Shown piece by piece: positions 7,020 through 13,096 of a stretch of DNA of 17,459 bases. Positions within the stretch are counted from its first letter, which is position 1; each line of letters opens with the position of its first letter. The notes beneath the pieces were generated by a model. It made no database searches. It worked only from the letters and a program-made list of their open reading frames with translations, and had not been told where the DNA came from. This DNA is from JAXHNE01 sp038316995 (GTDB taxonomy: Bacteria > Patescibacteriota > Saccharimonadia > Saccharimonadales > JAXHNE01), in assembly GCA_038316995.1 (NCBI GenBank), contig JBBQAZ010000022.1, forward strand, positions 1-17,459. Reading direction: 5' to 3'. A program made the translations under genes and the position numbers.

Positions 7020-8167
7020 TGAGTGAAATCTGGTCTGACCTACATAAAACATATAAGCAACAAGATTGGATTGATAAGCCTTCAATATTTGCAGAGCAAG
7101 CAATTAGGTACTTCCCGAAAAAAGGTAAAGTATTGGAGCTTGGTGCAGGACAAGCCCAAGATGGCTGCTTCTTTGCTTCACAGGGCTACGAAGTAACTGC
7201 TACAGATATTGAAGATACTGCACTTGAGCTTGCCAAGAAGAAGGCTGCTGATAAATCAGTGCAAGTTGACCTTAAAAAGGTTGATTTGCGTGATGAGCTG
7301 CCATTTGAAAGTGAAAGTTTTGATGTCATATATGCCCACTTATCACTACACTACTTTGATAAAGACACGACGCTAAGATTATTCGGTGAGATACAACGTG
7401 TGTTAAAGAGGGGTGGGATTTTCGCCTTCTTCGCTAATTCAGTAAATGATCCTGAATATGGGACCGGGAAAGAACTAGAACCAGACTTCTTTCAAATTGA
7501 TAAAACAGCTAAGCGTTACTTTAGTGAAAAAACGGCACGAGAGTTTGGACAATGGTTTGATATTAGCTTGCTAGATGAACTTGGAGAAACGTATAAAGAC
7601 AGTGCTAAGGGCGTACATAACCTAGTACGCTTTATCGGTACAAAACCTCTAAATCCTAATCCTTTTAAGCTTGCCATTCCCTATGTAGGAGCTATTGTTG
7701 AGCGTATACATAATGGAAATAAAGAACTGCTATTACAGACACGCTGGAAACCACATGCAGACCCACTTTATTCAGGCACACTTGAATTCCCAGCAGGTGT
7801 CTTAGATAAGCCTTACGAGAGTGTTTATGAAACAGTATCCCGTGAAATAAAAGAAGAAACTGGTCTGACGCTCAAGACAATTAAAGATGATAGCAAAACG
7901 AAAGTTTACAGCCCCAAAGGCAGTGATGAAATTATTGCTTTCAGACCGTATTGTTGCACTCAACAGTTAAAAGACGGCAAGCCATGGATTGGCTTTGTGT
8001 TCATTTGTGAAGTTGAGGACGGCGAACCCAAAGCACAATTAAGTGAAGCAAAGGACGTTAAATGGTTGCCTTTAAGCGAAGTAAAAGAACTGTTTGAAAA
8101 ATCGCCAGAGCAGTTCTTTGGACTTGAGCTTCCTGCATGGGAATATTACTTTAGGGAGCAAAAATGA
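7019..8167 (+). CDS. SAM methyltransferase-NUDIX hydrolase fusion
   Basis: A 382-aa two-domain protein. Residues 1-205 are a class I SAM-dependent methyltransferase: motif I VLELGAGQA (38-46), the acidic Asp63 closing strand 2 in TATD, and FDVIYAHLSLHYF (101-113) as motif IV, in the style of TehB/UbiE-like small-molecule enzymes. Residues about 215-382 are a NUDIX domain with the box GVLDKPYESVYETVSREIKE continuing EETG (260-282), one residue longer than the canonical spacing between Gly and the first Glu. The reading frame is continuous with no frameshift between domains. TAATG joins it to the phosphatase, and its stop overlaps the next start (ATGA). Fusion implies the two reactions act on one metabolite or nucleotide. 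Which one is unknown. Confidence 0.9.
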   Translation: MSEIWSDLHKTYKQQDWIDKPSIFAEQAIRYFPKKGKVLELGAGQAQDGCFFASQGYEVTATDIEDTALELAKKKAADKSVQVDLKKVDLRDELPFESESFDVIYAHLSLHYFDKDTTLRLFGEIQRVLKRGGIFAFFANSVNDPEYGTGKELEPDFFQIDKTAKRYFSEKTAREFGQWFDISLLDELGETYKDSAKGVHNLVRFIGTKPLNPNPFKLAIPYVGAIVERIHNGNKELLLQTRWKPHADPLYSGTLEFPAGVLDKPYESVYETVSREIKEETGLTLKTIKDDSKTKVYSPKGSDEIIAFRPYCCTQQLKDGKPWIGFVFICEVEDGEPKAQLSEAKDVKWLPLSEVKELFEKSPEQFFGLELPAWEYYFREQK

Positions 8168-8547
8168 AAACGATTTTAGTAGACGCAATAAACGGCTTAG
8201 TTCTTGAAGACGGAAGTATTCTTGAATCAATGCACAAGCTACTCGAAAGCTATCCAAATAACAAAATAGTTTTAACGGGTGCTAATGACGAGCAGTTCAA
8301 AATGTTCAAGCTAGACCAAGTCCCTTATGAAGTATTTACCTTAAAGCATGATCCCGAAAAGACAGACCCTCAGTATTTTAAAATACTATTTGAAAAATAC
8401 GGGCTAAAAGCTGAAGATGTTGTCTACTTTGAACACAGTAAAGAAGCTGCTAAGACTGCTGAATCAGTCGGTGTTACTACCTATTTCTACGACCATACCA
8501 AGGAAGACATGGACGCATTAAAGCAATTCTTGGATGAAAATCTGTAA
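8164..8547 (+). CDS. HAD-superfamily-like protein with degenerate catalytic motifs
   Basis: A 127-aa protein with a minimal HAD-like Rossmann layout. Motif I is VDAINGLV (Asp7 kept, but the second Asp of DxD is Ile9), motif II is VLTGAND (Thr38), a Lys is available in EKTDPQYF (Lys66), and motif IV reads VVYFEHSKEAAKTAESVGV, where the usual acidic pair is Glu90-His91. It lacks a cap domain and is shorter than most HAD phosphatases. With the general acid/base Asp missing, ordinary phosphatase activity is doubtful. A binding or regulatory role, or altered chemistry, should be considered. An AGGGAG ribosome site and an ATGA overlap link it to the fusion gene, and TAATG links it to the following NUDIX gene. 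Confidence 0.75.
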   Translation: MKTILVDAINGLVLEDGSILESMHKLLESYPNNKIVLTGANDEQFKMFKLDQVPYEVFTLKHDPEKTDPQYFKILFEKYGLKAEDVVYFEHSKEAAKTAESVGVTTYFYDHTKEDMDALKQFLDENL

Positions 8548-9065
8548 TGAAAAATCTTCTAACAATAAGAGAACAAGACATAGTTCCTGACGCACCCGTT
8601 GTAGATACCGCTAATTTCCGCAAGCGTGAGGCTTCTCGTGCAATTGTTTATGATAGTGAGGATAGAGTTGCACTGCTTAGAGTTGGACTACACGACTATC
8701 ACAAGCTTCCTGGTGGTGGCATTGATGAAGGTGAAGATATACCAACCGCACTTGAGCGAGAGTTATTAGAGGAAATCGGCTGTAAGGCAGAAGTGACTGG
8801 TGAAGTAGGTAAGATAGTAGAGTATCGTGACCAATTTGAACTAGTACAGACTTCGTATTGCTTCACTGCAACACAGGTAGGCGAAAAAGGTGAACCTGAC
8901 TTTACAGAGAAAGAACTCCGAGAACAATTTTCTATTGTTTGGGCAGATGACATAGATAGTGCAATCGCTCTTTTGCAACAGGACGAGCCAACTTATTACG
9001 AAGGTAAGTTTATAAAAGTACGGGACCTCACACTGCTAAAAGCCGCTAAGGAAATCAACAAATGA
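8547..9065 (+). CDS. NUDIX hydrolase
   Basis: A 172-aa NUDIX-family pyrophosphohydrolase cleaving a nucleoside diphosphate linked to another group. The box at about 57-79 fits the canonical GX5EX7REUXEEXGU pattern: Gly-Gly-Ile-Asp-Glu-Gly-Glu, then ALERELLEEIG. All metal-binding glutamates are present. The domain starts at about residue 28 (REASRAIVYD), after a 27-residue N-terminal lead. Substrate cannot be predicted. The gene is embedded in the operon, joined by TAATG to the HAD-like gene and by ATGA to the SGNH gene, so all three should be made together. Confidence 0.93.
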   Translation: MKNLLTIREQDIVPDAPVVDTANFRKREASRAIVYDSEDRVALLRVGLHDYHKLPGGGIDEGEDIPTALERELLEEIGCKAEVTGEVGKIVEYRDQFELVQTSYCFTATQVGEKGEPDFTEKELREQFSIVWADDIDSAIALLQQDEPTYYEGKFIKVRDLTLLKAAKEINK

Positions 9066-9682
9066 GAGTATTGGTCTTCGGCGACAGCATAACCTATGGT
9101 GCTTGGGACACTGAGGCTGGTTGGGTTGAGCGTATTAAGAAGTCTGCCCATGAACAGACAATTCAGTCTGAGGGGAAGAATAAAGTACAGGTCATAAACC
9201 TTGGCATTGGTGGCGATAGTAGTACTAAAATACTCAAGCGTATGCCAGCAGAAATTGAGGCTAGATATTCGGCAAGTTGGCCGTTTGTGTTTGTTATTAC
9301 TTTTGGTGCAAATGATGAACGTAGTATTGATGGCAAAATAGAAACACCAAAGGAACAGTTTGAGGCTAATATTAGTGAGATTATTGCCATAGCCAAGAAA
9401 CATAGCGACAAGATACTGTTTTTGGGTATTCCGCCTATTGGTAAGACAGTCGTTGAGTTTAAAGGTCAGGAGTATTCAGACGAGCGTGTTAAAGAGTACG
9501 AACAAAGCCTCCAGGCCATTGTTGAGGACGCTGGATTGCCCTTTATATCAATTCGACCAGCATTTGAACAAGCAGGATTAGACGGTCTGTATGCCTATGA
9601 CCACATACATCCAAATGATAATGGGCATCAGTTAATCGCCGAAACAGTCAGGCCAAAGTTGCAGGAATTACTGGATGCCTGA
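9062..9682 (+). CDS. SGNH/GDSL-family hydrolase (esterase/lipase-like)
   Basis: A 206-aa serine hydrolase with all four family blocks: Ser9 in VFGDSITYG (nucleophile), NLGIGGDSS (oxyanion Gly, 46-54), Asn84 in FGANDERS, and Asp180/His183 in YDHIHPNDNGH. There is no signal peptide or membrane segment, so it should be cytoplasmic, acting on a small acyl or acetyl ester rather than exported lipid. Being between a NUDIX hydrolase and a phosphotransferase, it might deacylate a nucleotide-linked or sugar substrate. This is inference from context. It overlaps both neighbours, by four and eight bases. Confidence 0.92.
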   Translation: MRVLVFGDSITYGAWDTEAGWVERIKKSAHEQTIQSEGKNKVQVINLGIGGDSSTKILKRMPAEIEARYSASWPFVFVITFGANDERSIDGKIETPKEQFEANISEIIAIAKKHSDKILFLGIPPIGKTVVEFKGQEYSDERVKEYEQSLQAIVEDAGLPFISIRPAFEQAGLDGLYAYDHIHPNDNGHQLIAETVRPKLQELLDA

Positions 9683-10640
9683 ACTCCAAACGCCAGCAGA
9701 CAGGCTTAATTACACTGGCGACCTTACACCAGTCGTAGAACGTGTCTGTGAAGCCTATGGAGTAGGACAGCTTACCGCAAGTAGCATCGTTGAAGTTGGT
9801 TACGAAGACTGTAATGTAGTTATAGAAACAGACAAAGATAAATTCGTAGCAAAGATGTTTGCTAAAACCCGAACGACTGATGATATTTCTCGCTATGCAA
9901 CTACTATGGAAAAAGTTGTCGAGGCTGGCGTACATCACCCCGAATTACTAAAGACTGATACAGGCGAAACTGTCTTCACTGATAGTGGTATTACGCTTGT
10001 TTTAATGCGATTCGTTGAGGGCAAGAGCTACTTAGAGCTAGACCATGCACCAACTAATGAAGAACGCAAAGCAGTCTTGGAACAAGCAGCCATAGTTAAT
10101 GGCATCGACTACAAACCACCTTACTTATTTGATAGCTGGGCTATACCAAATATTCACGAAATGTTCGAGAAAGTTAAGCAATACATTGATCCAGAAGACT
10201 TGGTATTATTGAACCAAGTTATTGCCGCATACGATAATATTCCGGTTGATGACTTACCTCATAGCTTTGTACATGGCGACTTCACAAAGGCAAATGTTAT
10301 TAAAGGCGAAGACGGTAAGATATACATCCTAGATTTTTCAGTTGCAAATCAGTATCCACGTATTCAAGAGCTTGCTGTTATTGTTGCGAATTTGCTACAC
10401 GATGATAGCGAGATAACGCTAGTTAATAAGTGTCAGCAAGTAGCAGACGAGTATAGTGAGTTCAGTCCACTCACGGATGAGGAACAAAAACACTTACCTG
10501 CGTATGCCTTAGCTGGTATAGCAATGGAATTTATGGGTGCACATCAAGAAAAGTACATCAATGGGAATGATACTGAAGAAACCGAATACTGGTTTGGGCT
10601 AGGTCGTAAAGGTCTTAGAGCTGCTTACGAAATGAAATAG
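9675..10640 (+). CDS. APH/choline-kinase-like small-molecule phosphotransferase
   Basis: A 321-aa kinase of the aminoglycoside phosphotransferase/choline kinase/homoserine kinase fold. Visible motifs are the ATP-site Lys60 in KFVAKMFAK, the catalytic loop VHGDFTKANVI (Asp202, Asn207) and the metal-binding Asp220 in ILDFSVANQ. A hinge-like segment VLMRFVEGKSY lies at 109-119. An AGGA ribosome site lies inside the SGNH gene about 9 nt before the ATG. Members of this fold phosphorylate antibiotics, choline, sugars or amino alcohols, and the sequence does not tell which, so resistance should not be assumed. This is the last gene of the operon. No strong terminator follows directly, and transcription likely ends at the hairpin near 10890. 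Confidence 0.9.
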   Translation: MPELQTPADRLNYTGDLTPVVERVCEAYGVGQLTASSIVEVGYEDCNVVIETDKDKFVAKMFAKTRTTDDISRYATTMEKVVEAGVHHPELLKTDTGETVFTDSGITLVLMRFVEGKSYLELDHAPTNEERKAVLEQAAIVNGIDYKPPYLFDSWAIPNIHEMFEKVKQYIDPEDLVLLNQVIAAYDNIPVDDLPHSFVHGDFTKANVIKGEDGKIYILDFSVANQYPRIQELAVIVANLLHDDSEITLVNKCQQVADEYSEFSPLTDEEQKHLPAYALAGIAMEFMGAHQEKYINGNDTEETEYWFGLGRKGLRAAYEMK

Positions 10641-10795
10641 CGTTTGAGCCGTAAAAAGCTGGATAAAAAATTTGGGGAAACTCGGAACGCTCATTTAAGA
10701 ACAATAAGATGAATGACATTACTGTTTGTTGTATATTACGCAGCGTTAGGGTTATCGCATGGCACAATACACAAAATTAGTCTTACGTCTCCAAC
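10641..10795. other. Intergenic stretch after the operon, no gene seen
   Basis: No coding frame is convincing here. AGCGTT at 10639-10644 can pair with AACGCT at 10686-10691, with GAG/CTC inside, forming a long, loose hairpin without a T-run, so it is not a standard terminator. AGCGTT recurs near 10742. With the following tail remnant, the stretch between operon and next gene is about 300 bases. Confidence 0.4.
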
Positions 10796-10891
10796 TTATA
10801 CTAAAACCTCTTTAATGAATCTCAATTTGTACTCGTCATAATCTACACTTGCTGTTCGCAAAGCGTCTGCCAGTGTGAGCCAAGCATAGGC
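10796..10891 (-). pseudogene. Orphan protein tail, copy A
   Basis: On the minus strand this reads AYAWLTLADALRTASVD, continuing with DYDEYKLRFIKEVLV and a TAA stop. The same tail, with mostly synonymous or conservative changes and a stop at the identical place, recurs at 12130-12222. No credible start lies upstream: the frame runs back through a plus-strand terminator, a promoter and the NUDIX gene. It therefore looks like the last 30 or so codons of a lost gene, or a conserved boundary element of an array unit. Confidence 0.6.
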
Positions 10892-10920
10892 ACTATGATG
10901 AAAGTCATGGTGTTTTTGTT
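10890..10920 (+). terminator. Rho-independent terminator with GAAA loop
   Basis: CACTATGAT, loop GAAA and GTCATGGTG form a 9-bp stem with two G-T pairs, followed by TTTTTGTTT. It closes transcription from the nine-gene operon just before the promoter of the next gene. Confidence 0.7.
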
Positions 10921-10923
10921 TGG

Positions 10924-10929
10924 TATAGT
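10924..10929 (+). promoter_or_regulatory. -10 box of NUDIX gene (leaderless geometry)
   Basis: TATAGT ends 7 nt before ATG 10937, which places the transcript start at or next to the A of the start codon. There is no Shine-Dalgarno sequence and no clear -35 box; T-rich DNA from the terminator precedes it. Confidence 0.55.
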
Positions 10930-10936
10930 TAATAGT

Positions 10937-11434
10937 ATGAATAAAGCGGTAATATGCAAAGATGTCTTCGGCAAAGAGTATATTGTTGATGCAGGTGATC
11001 TGCGTCAACGTATCGGTGTTTACGCCATCATTATCGAAGATGGTAAAATCTTACTTACACGTCAATGGGATGGCTATAGCTTAGTCGGGGGCGGCGTCGA
11101 CAAGGGAGAGAGCCTGGAGCAGGCGTTTGCAAGAGAGGTTGAGGAAGAAACAGGCCTGAGTACTATGCCAGACAAACTGATTTACCAAGCGACGACATTT
11201 TTCAAGAAGGATGAAAGCGCACCCCCTTATCAGTCTTTTCAGTTTTACTTTACTCACAAGAGTATCGAGGGCGAGATTAATAATGACGGCATAACTGTTA
11301 GTGAAGGTGGATATACGAATGATGTCGCCGAATGGGTCACTCTTGAAGAGGCTAAGAATATAGTACTTCGACATAGTGTTGATATGGAAACTATACTTGA
11401 TGCACTTGAAAAGGATAGCGAGCGCAATAGTTAG
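10937..11434 (+). CDS. NUDIX hydrolase (array unit 1)
   Basis: A 165-aa NUDIX pyrophosphohydrolase from ATG 10937 (MNKAVICKDVFG). The box begins GGGVDKGESLEQAF and ends AREVEEETGL, matching the canonical spacing with all glutamates. A more upstream in-frame ATG at 10895 would place the terminator and -10 box inside the gene, so it is rejected. The protein carries an extra N-terminal strand pair (residues 1-25) and ends with helical VDMETILDALEKDSERNS. Substrate is unknown. It stands alone between tail A and tail B, with its own promoter and terminator, unlike the operon genes upstream. Confidence 0.92.
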   Translation: MNKAVICKDVFGKEYIVDAGDLRQRIGVYAIIIEDGKILLTRQWDGYSLVGGGVDKGESLEQAFAREVEEETGLSTMPDKLIYQATTFFKKDESAPPYQSFQFYFTHKSIEGEINNDGITVSEGGYTNDVAEWVTLEEAKNIVLRHSVDMETILDALEKDSERNS

Positions 11435-11452
11435 ATTTTTGACTCGAGTCCA

Positions 11453-11524
11453 CTATAATGAAATTAATACATTTAACTTTACTGTAGTTATAACTTCCTC
11501 TATCGTGGTGAGCCAAGCATAAGC
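11453..11524 (-). pseudogene. Orphan protein tail, copy B
   Basis: The minus strand reads SAYAWLTTIEEVITTVK and then nine more codons to a TAG. The AYAWLT part is nearly identical in DNA to copy A (18 of 19 bases around GTGAGCCAAGCATA), while the EEVIT part matches copy D. It lies at the end of the NUDIX unit, directly before a terminator and promoter, exactly as copy A does. Confidence 0.55.
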
Positions 11525-11550
11525 ACTTTGCGAAAGCAGAGTGTTTTTGT
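11523..11550 (+). terminator. Rho-independent terminator with GAAA loop
   Basis: CACTTTGC, loop GAAA and GCAGAGTG form an 8-bp stem (one G-T pair), followed by TTTTTG. It is the same design as the terminator at 10890 and ends the NUDIX transcript. Confidence 0.8.
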
Positions 11551-11555
11551 TTTGA

Positions 11556-11561
11556 TATACT
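11556..11561 (+). promoter_or_regulatory. -10 box of the NTP pyrophosphatase gene (leaderless geometry)
   Basis: TATACT ends 6 nt before ATG 11568. No ribosome site is present, consistent with a leaderless mRNA. Confidence 0.55.
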
Positions 11562-11567
11562 CAATAC

Positions 11568-12119
11568 ATGAAAATTTACTTTATAACTGGAAATGCCAGA
11601 AAAGTCGGTGAGGCGAAGCTTGCGTGTGAGCCAGCTGGTATTGAAATAGTACAAAAGCAAGTAGAAATTGATGAAATCCAGTCAACAAACCCTAACGCTA
11701 TATCGATTGATAAAGCCGAAAAAGCATACAATTTAGTTAATAAACCCTTAGTTGTAACAGACAGCTTTTGGAGAATTCCGGCACTTAATGGCTTCCCCGG
11801 TGCATACATGAAAGATGTCGCTAACTGGTTCAGCAGTGAAGATTTTCTTTCACTAATGGAAAAGAAAGAAAATAGACAGATACTCTTTAGTGAGAATATT
11901 ACCTATAAAGATGCCGAAACCATTAAGCAATTCTCACAGGAGTATGAGGGCATTATCGTCACAGAAGCTAGAGGAACAGGTAATAGCATAGAAAATGTTG
12001 CTGAATTTGAAGGTTTTACTTTAGGTGAAAGGCGTGAGCAAGGTGGATACAGCCATAAGCCTGAAGATTATGTGTGGAATGATTTCGTAAAATGGATTAA
12101 GCAAAAGCAGCCAGATTAA
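11568..12119 (+). CDS. Ham1/RdgB-like non-canonical purine NTP pyrophosphatase
   Basis: A 183-aa protein of the ITPase family, which removes ITP, XTP or similar damaged nucleotides by cleavage to monophosphate. The nucleotide-binding start FITGNARKVGEAK (Asn9, Lys12), the VEIDEIQS segment (32-39), the ISIDKAEKAYN helix and the ALNGFPGAYM signature (72-81) are all in family order. The family's DDSGL motif is TDSFW here (Asp65 kept, the neighbouring Asp and the Gly-Leu pair lost), so specificity may differ. The C-terminal part (GFTLGERREQGGYSHK) contains the usual late Gly-rich loop. It is slightly shorter than typical RdgB. The unit is monocistronic between tails B and C. Confidence 0.82.
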   Translation: MKIYFITGNARKVGEAKLACEPAGIEIVQKQVEIDEIQSTNPNAISIDKAEKAYNLVNKPLVVTDSFWRIPALNGFPGAYMKDVANWFSSEDFLSLMEKKENRQILFSENITYKDAETIKQFSQEYEGIIVTEARGTGNSIENVAEFEGFTLGERREQGGYSHKPEDYVWNDFVKWIKQKQPD

Positions 12120-12129
12120 TCGCTTCAGT

Positions 12130-12222
12130 TCAAACCAAAATTTCTTTAATTATTCTTAGCTTTTCGTTATCAAAGTCGATACTTGCAGTTCGCAATGTGT
12201 CTGCTATTGCGAGCCAAGCCGA
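12130..12222 (-). pseudogene. Orphan protein tail, copy C
   Basis: The minus strand reads SAWLAIADTLRTASIDF, then DNEKLRIIKEILV and TGA. Aligned with copy A, the codons for Thr, Asp, Lys, Leu, Glu, Leu, Val and the stop differ only synonymously, and Val/Ile and Tyr/Phe swaps are conservative. That pattern indicates past selection on the protein rather than on the DNA alone. No start codon belongs to it. Confidence 0.6.
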
Positions 12223-12229
12223 AATAGAC

Positions 12230-12263
12230 AAAGTCAGAACTGTGAAAATGGTTCTGACTTTTT
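12230..12263 (+). terminator. Rho-independent terminator
   Basis: AAAGTCAGAAC and GTTCTGACTTT form a perfect 11-bp stem around a 10-nt loop, followed by further T residues. It ends the NTP pyrophosphatase transcript and follows tail C as the other terminators follow A and B. Confidence 0.85.
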
Positions 12264-12289
12264 GATGCCCAGAGTAGAATTGAAACCTG

Positions 12290-12295
12290 TATAAT
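12290..12295 (+). promoter_or_regulatory. -10 box of the DUF1801 gene (leaderless geometry)
   Basis: Consensus TATAAT, preceded directly by TG, ends 6 nt before ATG 12302. No ribosome site is present. Confidence 0.6.
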
Positions 12296-12301
12296 CACAG
12301 C

Positions 12302-12682
12302 ATGAATAAAAATCCCAAAGTCGATTCATACATTAATAGCTTAGAAGATTGGCAACAAGAAATGTGTATCAATGTACGCAAGTTAATACATGAAGCAAGC
12401 CCAGATATTGAAGAAGTGATTAAGTTCACCAATAGACCGTATTTCGTTCATAAGGGCAATGTTGCAGCTTTACTCGCTGCAAAAAACCATGTCAATGTTT
12501 TCATATACGACCCGACCGCACCCGATCCAGCAGGAATTATAAATCAGGGACAAACTAATGCGACAGCCCGGTCCATACAAATTTCTAAAGGACAAATGGT
12601 AGACAAGTCAGCGTTCATAACCCTAATCAAGCAAGTTGTAGCAAACAACGAAGCTGGCGGTTGGCGTAAGCTAAAAAGCTAA
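12302..12682 (+). CDS. DUF1801 domain protein
   Basis: A 126-aa protein matching the DUF1801 (YdhG-like) fold: an N-terminal helix VDSYINSLEDWQQEMCINVRKLI, IEEVIKFTNRPYFVHKGNVAALLAAKNHVNVFIY as the core strands, and a C-terminal helical part (DKSAFITLIKQVV). The biochemical role of DUF1801 is not established. It forms small soluble domains often found in accessory regions. There is no signal peptide. Only 54 bases separate it from the DUF4287 gene, but that gene has its own promoter. Confidence 0.85.
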   Translation: MNKNPKVDSYINSLEDWQQEMCINVRKLIHEASPDIEEVIKFTNRPYFVHKGNVAALLAAKNHVNVFIYDPTAPDPAGIINQGQTNATARSIQISKGQMVDKSAFITLIKQVVANNEAGGWRKLKS

Positions 12683-12701
12683 ATTAACCCCCGTTTCTTT
12701 T

Positions 12702-12730
12702 TTGGTGTATTTTTACAATCTCGCTACAAT
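12702..12730 (+). promoter_or_regulatory. Promoter of the DUF4287 gene (leaderless geometry)
   Basis: TTGGTG (12702-12707) and TACAAT (12725-12730) are separated by exactly 17 bp, and the -10 box ends 6 nt before ATG 12737. This is the most complete promoter in the array. Confidence 0.65.
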
Positions 12731-12736
12731 TAGTTC

Positions 12737-13018
12737 ATGTCATTTCAAGCATATTTAGATACGATCGAAAAGAAAACAGGCAAAACACCTAATGAGCTTC
12801 TCGTCTTGGCAAAGGAAAAAGGCTTTACATCCGATACGAAGGCTGGCGAAGTTATTAATTGGCTAAAGGAAGATTACGAACTGGGTCGTGGACACGCTAT
12901 GGCTTTCTTCCATGTTCTGAAAAATGGAGCGACGATCAGCGATAAACATGTTGGTAGTAGCGGAACTCATGCCGATGAAAGTAATGAGCTTCGATTAGAC
13001 GGCTTAGGCAAAAGATAG
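12737..13018 (+). CDS. DUF4287 domain protein
   Basis: A 93-aa protein with the DUF4287 pattern: YLDTIEKKTGKTPNELL, KAGEVINWLKEDYELGRGHAMAFFHVL. The family is helical, small and of unknown function. It often accompanies DUF1801- or DUF5655-type domains, and here it follows a DUF1801 gene, which supports a shared role, but no reaction can be assigned. The last 25 residues (DKHVGSSGTHADESNELRLDG) are polar and probably flexible. No terminator was identified directly after it; tail D follows. Confidence 0.85.
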   Translation: MSFQAYLDTIEKKTGKTPNELLVLAKEKGFTSDTKAGEVINWLKEDYELGRGHAMAFFHVLKNGATISDKHVGSSGTHADESNELRLDGLGKR

Positions 13019-13026
13019 TTCGCTGA

Positions 13027-13092
13027 TTAATTCATGGCAAAATCCTGCTTGATTGCAGTTATAACTTCCTCTATCGTTGTGAGGCTCAATAT
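13027..13092 (-). pseudogene. Orphan protein tail, copy D
   Basis: The minus strand reads ILSLTTIEEVITAIKQDFAMN and stops at TAA. TTIEEVIT is identical to copy B and its DNA is almost unchanged, but the AYAW part is not recognisable and no hairpin and T-run follow. It closes the array just before the convergent Mrr-like gene. Confidence 0.5.
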
Positions 13093-13096
13093 ATAT

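Noticed and set aside
10892..11008. Extension of tail A into a 70-codon minus-strand gene
   Set aside because: The upstream part overlaps the NUDIX gene start, its -10 box and the terminator; only the last 30 or so codons show homology to copy C.
10796..13092. Classical integron attC sites at the array boundaries
   Set aside because: No GTTRRRY/RYYYAAC core pair at fixed positions and no tyrosine integron integrase in the window; the repeats look coding instead.
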